From assembly GCA_035430965.1 (NCBI GenBank), contig DAOMHQ010000109.1:1-17466 (forward strand): a DNA stretch of 17,466 nucleotides, read 5' to 3'. A program made the translations under genes and the position numbers. This DNA comes from JAKPRU01 sp029568995. GTDB taxonomy: Bacteria; Hinthialibacterota; Hinthialibacteria; Hinthialibacterales; JAKPRU01. The notes beneath the pieces were generated by a model. The model was not told where the DNA came from. It searched no databases and saw only the letters and a list, made by a program, of their open reading frames with translations. Shown one piece after another: positions 13,560 through 17,466 of the stretch. Within the stretch, counting starts at the first letter, position 1; each line of letters starts with the position of its first letter.

Positions 13560-16500
13560 ATTCACCTGTTCAAGGATTGGAGTGATTCGGAAGTATTCTG
13601 GGATGGCAAAGCGTATGTTTGTCTCTTTGTGCAGAACGCCGCACTTCAAATGAAGCGGTTCCTCCCGGATGGGAATCTCGATTCTGAAAAAACGCTCCCC
13701 ATATCCGTCGGCAAAGACGTATCCTTCGTAACCATGCGTCAGGATGATGTCATCCATCTGGTACGGCGCGTCGGGGATTCCGGGGCGGAATGGATTGATT
13801 TCTCAATAGATGGTGAGCGGCTCTCCGAGCCGGTGAAGATGGAACTGAGGGGAGAATTTGAAAGAGCCGTGTTCCTGGAACAGGAGTTGGCTGTGTTATC
13901 CAAGGTGCGCTCATTCCAGGCAGGAATGAGAGTGTATGGTTTCTTGCAGGTGTTCGACGCCGAAGGTCAACAGATCGGTATGCCGACGGAAATCGCGAAC
14001 TTGAGTATGGCACCTTCAAGGTCTCTTCATCGTAACGGGAACAACTTGGTCTGCCTCGCGGGGCGCGAGGATACGGGCGATGGGATTTCGATTATCTCCT
14101 TCCTCTTCGATGAAGACGGGAAGATGGTGAGAGAACCGGTAGTGATCGGTTCCATCCCCCCGGAAGGGTACTATGGCGCAATTAATTTCAGCACCGAATT
14201 GGTTTGGACCGGAAGCCAGTATCTTGCAGTGTGGGATCAGGGCATTGAACGATCCGGCCGCCAAGAGGATATCTGGGCCAGATTGCTGGACAGCACCGGC
14301 CAGCCCACAGGGGAACCGCTAAAGATCAACGACAAACCTCTGGACCAGGTGAACCATGCAACGGTTCTAACGGATAAGGGATTTGTTGTATTCAGTGTGG
14401 AGCAGGGAAGCAAGAATCCTTCCGTTACTTTCACACAAATCACCGCGGACGTCCTTCAACCGACATTCACGCCGACCCCCACGCTCGATCCACGCATTCC
14501 CACATCTACACCGACTCCAACCGTCGTTCCCAGGAATCAGGCAATTGTAACAATTACCGGGGAACTGCATCCCTTCGATCCGGCTGTCCTCATTATGAAA
14601 GGCAGATCCATTTCCACATTAAAGGAGCCACCATTTGGAGACAAATGGAATGCCACGGGGGAATTCACCGATCCCTTGCCTGCTTATTCTGTGAATGTTA
14701 CGGGAACGGTCATCAAAGGGACTGGAGTCATCGCCAAGATCGAACAACCCCGTCCAACGAATGACTACACAGCTCGGATGTTCTATACACGCGACGTTAC
14801 TGCGCGAGGCGGAACAACCACCATTCTCGTTTCCTGGGGTGAGGAAGTCCAACCGGAACCAACACCCACCCCGTTCCCCAAATGGGAACCCGGTGCAGCT
14901 ACACCTACGCCGCTCCAGGGAGCGCCGAAGGTTTTGTGGATTGTGAAGGAAGGAACCTTTCCGAAAGAGAATCATCCATCTCGCGATGATTCGATTGACT
15001 TTCGCAATTTGTTCGCCGAATTCGGCGCATCCGGTGATGCGCTGATTGCCGGGAAACAGTTGGTAACGGATGAACTACTCAAAGGATATACGGCGGTTGT
15101 TTTTGGGGATACACGAAATGTCCCGCCGCTAACGGGACCGGAGAAGGAGACCGTGGTTCGGTTTGTCCGGGGCGGTGGATCGATCTTCGTAATCGGGCAG
15201 CAGGATAGCCGCGTCCTCCTCGATCCGGCAGCGATTTACGCTTCTTCCATTACCGAGCCATTCGGCATTCGTTTCTCGACCTCTATCGGGGGTACGTATA
15301 CTAATTTCCTGTCTCACCCCCTTACCTACAATCTTGCAGCCGTTTCCGGCACAGGTGGGGCTATCCTTGTGGTCGACCCCCCGGCGAAGGCAATTGGATT
15401 TGCAGAAAAGGGCGAGGCCATTCTGGCTTATGCGGAGGACGGCTATGGCAGGGTGGCCGCGTTTACTGACGAGACCACTTTCTTCAGTACGGGTGGAGGC
15501 TTTCCGGGTTGGGGGCTGTCTGAACTCTCCAACCGGCAATTGGCAAGGAATATCACAGCCTGGCTTTTACGCAAAGAAGAACTGCTATCGGCACCACCCA
15601 CACCACCCCCCACTCCGTATCTGATCTGGGAAGGCAACCTGAAAGCGCAGGGAATGCTGGAGATGAAGATTCGCGGAGAGGCAGTGACATTGCAGTCACG
15701 ATATGCTGTGGATTCCGTCTCCACGTCATCCGCTCGATTCTCCGAACCGTTGCCCGCGTATGCGGTAGACATTACTGTAGCCGTGACTTCGGGAGGTGCC
15801 ACAATCAAAACGATTGACCAGCCGCGATCCTGGAACGATTTCACGGCCACGGTGATCCTGCAGCCGAGTCGCTCGCCCGTCCCGCTGGATTGCAGGATCG
15901 TTGTCCGGTGGGGCAAGGAGGTCTCCGTCGATCCGACACCCACCCCCTGGCCGACTGCACAAGCCGGGATTCCAACTCCCAAGCCATATACGGAATCGCC
16001 CAAGGTGCTGTGGCTGGTTCGAAAAAGTGCCATTTCTCTGCTGGGTCCTGGAAATGAATATGACAGTGACCGGTTCGACAAGTTCGCCGCGATGTTCACA
16101 GAACTTGGTGCAACCAATGAGGCCGGGATAATCGGTTCTGCAAGCGTCACAACGGAATTGCTCACTGGGTATCAGGCCGTGATATTCGGCGATACCCAAC
16201 AAGTGCCCCCGGTTGCCGAGAGTGAGACCAAAGCCCTGGCCGGATACGTTGAACGTGGCGGGTCCATCCTGGTTATGGGGCGCCAGTGGGATGAATACAT
16301 ACTCAATGATGCAACACTCTATGCCAATTCAGTCACTATTCCCTTTGGTATTCAGTTCTCCACACGTATATCGGACGAGCTAGTCGATATCCGAAAGCAT
16401 TATGTCACGTCCGGAGTGACGCGCGCGAGCGAGGGTGGCGGAAAGCTGCTCGTAACAGAGCGTGCGCGACCCTTAATATTGGGAGGTAACGGCGCCGTTG

Positions 16501-17423
16501 CGGTTGCCGTCTCGGAACGGGGCCACGGGCGAGTGGTCGCCGTTGGCAATGTGGAGATACTCTATGATGGAGTTGAGAGACGCCCGTCGGCTAACATTAC
16601 CCTTGCACATCACCCTGCCCTGGCGAAGAACATCGCGGTTTGGCTCCTTCGAAAGGAAGCGCAATATCCGGTTGTCGAAGCGACACCTACGCCGACTTTT
16701 GTCCCTGGCGGTTCCGACGAGGATGCTCAGGTGCTTGTAACCAGGATGCTGGAGGGGAATCAGCCGTGGCTCAAGCCCTGCTCGATTTCGGCTACCTATT
16801 CGCTTTCCCGTGTTTATGAGGGCAAGACGGAGGACGTTGGATCGTACACCGTCGATCAAGGGGGCATGCATCCGCTGAGAGTTGGTTCGATGATCTGGAC
16901 TCCGTTGCACAGCATGGCGAAGGGAGTGCCTTACACCGTGCGGATGCTCGGGCGAACAACAACACAAGGTGTTTCGGTAGTCGCTGTCGATGTACTCTTT
17001 GGAACGGAGTATGGCGACAAAGTCGGGATGGGAGGGCAGGCCAATATGACCTTCTCCTCGAGGACTATGGGCGGATTTCGTGCGTGTCGGATTCTGATTG
17101 AGCCGGAGAAAGCGATCCCGTTGTTTATCGGATGCTCGCGATCCCCGATTCTGCCAAATCAGGCATTCTATTTTACGGCATGGATGTTTGCGCCTGATTT
17201 CCTGGAGGTGGATGGCAAACTCGCGCCCCATCTAATCGAGAGTATTGCCGAGTCTATCTTCAATGAGCGACAGGAGTTTCAGGTTGTGCAGGGAGCATGG
17301 ATATTCAAGACCGGTTCCTCATGGGATGGGGAATTCAGTCAGTTCGGCAAAACCGGTCGGACCCAAACGATCAACCTGGTTGACCTGAAGATCACCAGCG
17401 TCGACGGTGCGCCACGTAAGTAG
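13560..17423 (+). CDS. Very large multidomain protein with two tandem beta-sandwich/GATase-like units, N-terminus missing
   Basis: 1287 residues are visible, with the start in the gap. Domains by nucleotide: 13560 to about 14453, blades of the WTGSQYLAVWDQG type found in beta-propellers; a linker rich in TPTP (to about 14530); unit A 14538-15578 (347 residues); a PPTPPPTP linker; unit B 15621-16658 (346 residues); a TPTPTF linker; and a unique C-terminal domain, about 16710-17423. Each unit has a beta-sandwich of about 100 residues (PLPAYSV/PLPAYAV, IEQPRPTND/IDQPRSWND, SWGEEV/RWGKEV), a PTPTP linker, and an alpha/beta domain with KVLWIV/KVLWLV, AVVFGDTRNVPP/AVIFGDTQQVPP, GGGSIFVIGQQ/RGGSILVMGRQ and NITAWLLRKE/NIAVWLLRKE. 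The alpha/beta part resembles the glutamine-amidotransferase-like fold of DUF4350/IFT52-GldG (GIFT) domains, without a visible catalytic Cys, so probably binding rather than catalysis. The C-terminal domain weakly suggests a LolA-like fold. Linker style implies an exported protein. It may be the third operon gene or the C-terminal part of the M56 protein. Confidence 0.75.
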   Translation: MHLFKDWSDSEVFWDGKAYVCLFVQNAALQMKRFLPDGNLDSEKTLPISVGKDVSFVTMRQDDVIHLVRRVGDSGAEWIDFSIDGERLSEPVKMELRGEFERAVFLEQELAVLSKVRSFQAGMRVYGFLQVFDAEGQQIGMPTEIANLSMAPSRSLHRNGNNLVCLAGREDTGDGISIISFLFDEDGKMVREPVVIGSIPPEGYYGAINFSTELVWTGSQYLAVWDQGIERSGRQEDIWARLLDSTGQPTGEPLKINDKPLDQVNHATVLTDKGFVVFSVEQGSKNPSVTFTQITADVLQPTFTPTPTLDPRIPTSTPTPTVVPRNQAIVTITGELHPFDPAVLIMKGRSISTLKEPPFGDKWNATGEFTDPLPAYSVNVTGTVIKGTGVIAKIEQPRPTNDYTARMFYTRDVTARGGTTTILVSWGEEVQPEPTPTPFPKWEPGAATPTPLQGAPKVLWIVKEGTFPKENHPSRDDSIDFRNLFAEFGASGDALIAGKQLVTDELLKGYTAVVFGDTRNVPPLTGPEKETVVRFVRGGGSIFVIGQQDSRVLLDPAAIYASSITEPFGIRFSTSIGGTYTNFLSHPLTYNLAAVSGTGGAILVVDPPAKAIGFAEKGEAILAYAEDGYGRVAAFTDETTFFSTGGGFPGWGLSELSNRQLARNITAWLLRKEELLSAPPTPPPTPYLIWEGNLKAQGMLEMKIRGEAVTLQSRYAVDSVSTSSARFSEPLPAYAVDITVAVTSGGATIKTIDQPRSWNDFTATVILQPSRSPVPLDCRIVVRWGKEVSVDPTPTPWPTAQAGIPTPKPYTESPKVLWLVRKSAISLLGPGNEYDSDRFDKFAAMFTELGATNEAGIIGSASVTTELLTGYQAVIFGDTQQVPPVAESETKALAGYVERGGSILVMGRQWDEYILNDATLYANSVTIPFGIQFSTRISDELVDIRKHYVTSGVTRASEGGGKLLVTERARPLILGGNGAVAVAVSERGHGRVVAVGNVEILYDGVERRPSANITLAHHPALAKNIAVWLLRKEAQYPVVEATPTPTFVPGGSDEDAQVLVTRMLEGNQPWLKPCSISATYSLSRVYEGKTEDVGSYTVDQGGMHPLRVGSMIWTPLHSMAKGVPYTVRMLGRTTTQGVSVVAVDVLFGTEYGDKVGMGGQANMTFSSRTMGGFRACRILIEPEKAIPLFIGCSRSPILPNQAFYFTAWMFAPDFLEVDGKLAPHLIESIAESIFNERQEFQVVQGAWIFKTGSSWDGEFSQFGKTGRTQTINLVDLKITSVDGAPRK
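14538..15578 (+). repeat. Protein-level tandem repeat, unit A
   Basis: Codes for 347 residues from QAIVTITGELHP to AWLLRKE. It aligns along its whole length with the unit at 15621-16658: same order of beta-sandwich, Thr/Pro linker and GATase-like domain, and nearly equal length. The DNA has diverged, so the duplication is old. Confidence 0.85.
15621..16658 (+). repeat. Protein-level tandem repeat, unit B
   Basis: Codes for 346 residues from LIWEGNLKAQ to VWLLRKE. Matched blocks with unit A include EPLPAYAVDIT, KTIDQPRSWNDFTA, VDPTPTPWP, YQAVIFGDTQQVPP, YANSVTIPFGIQFST and AKNIAVWLLRKE. Confidence 0.85.
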
Positions 17424-17438
17424 ACAACAGTGCGTTCT

Positions 17439-17459
17439 CCCTCTCCCTCCGGGAGAGGG
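17439..17459. repeat. GC-rich perfect inverted repeat, dispersed intergenic element or terminator-like hairpin
   Basis: CCCTCTCCC and GGGAGAGGG form a perfect 9-bp stem around a TCC loop, 15 bases after the stop of the large gene and followed by TTGGGGT up to the window edge. This string is a familiar dispersed intergenic repeat in many Gram-negative genomes. There is no T run visible, so intrinsic termination is unproven; the element is probably cut by the window end. Confidence 0.6.
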
Positions 17460-17466
17460 TTGGGGT

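Noticed and set aside
16473..17231. 252-codon minus-strand open frame inside the giant gene
   Set aside because: Antisense shadow of the duplicated unit and C-terminal domain; basic, low-information translation.
1..17466. CRISPR array, tRNA, rRNA, insertion sequence or phage genes
   Set aside because: No direct-repeat array, cloverleaf, conserved rRNA string, transposase or integrase motif was seen on either strand.

Overview
This window reads as a scaffold from an uncultured, Gram-negative-type environmental bacterium. It is moderately GC-rich, has long exported proteins joined by Thr/Pro-rich linkers, encodes exported glycoside hydrolases and a lone type IV pilin-like protein, and has a BlaI/M56 regulator pair. 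This style is familiar from Sumerlaeota (BRC1), Hydrogenedentota and other PVC/FCB-adjacent metagenome bins. That placement is an inference from architecture and gene style; there is no rRNA or marker gene here. A run of exactly 100 N (13460-13559) marks a scaffold join, so the window is a draft assembly.

Layout from left to right. (1) A CgeB/DUF3880-type glycosyltransferase on the + strand, cut by the left edge, ends at 1090. It converges on a minus-strand pair: a GH99-like glycoside hydrolase (2550-3635) and, downstream of it, a membrane-anchored SAM-methyltransferase-fold protein with a long C-terminal extension (1151-2428). (2) A divergent promoter region (3636-3896) separates that pair from a single type IV pilin-like gene (3897-4526). 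(3) A 1447-residue exported protein on the minus strand (4708-9051) carries two CARDB domains and a C-terminal Asp-box beta-propeller. (4) A divergent control region (9052-9386) holds one promoter for each side; a perfect 17-bp dyad sits in the spacer of the leftward promoter. (5) A GH29 fucosidase with an N-terminal GH43/GH32-like propeller (9387-11753). (6) An AT-rich promoter region followed by a translationally overlapping blaI-like repressor and blaR1/mecR1-like M56 metallopeptidase (11977-13459, truncated by the gap). (7) After the gap, a very large protein (13560-17423, N-terminus missing) in which a roughly 346-residue two-domain unit is present twice in tandem, followed by a unique C-terminal domain. 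The window ends in a perfect GC-rich inverted repeat.

How the genes may work together. The GH99-like enzyme, the fucosidase, the CgeB-type glycosyltransferase and the CARDB/Asp-box protein fit a cell that binds and trims fucose- or mannose-containing glycans outside the cytoplasm and decorates its own surface glycans. This is inferred from families only; there is no SusC/D pair or sulfatase here, so it is not a classic polysaccharide utilisation locus. The BlaI-M56 pair is a sensor-protease/repressor module of the BlaR1-BlaI type. No penicillin-binding sensor domain is visible, so a beta-lactam role is not supported. The large duplicated protein next to it is its most likely partner, or possibly the missing C-terminal part of the same protein.

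The least described object is the duplicated protein at 13560-17423. The methyltransferase-fold protein with an N-terminal export/anchor signal is the second oddity.
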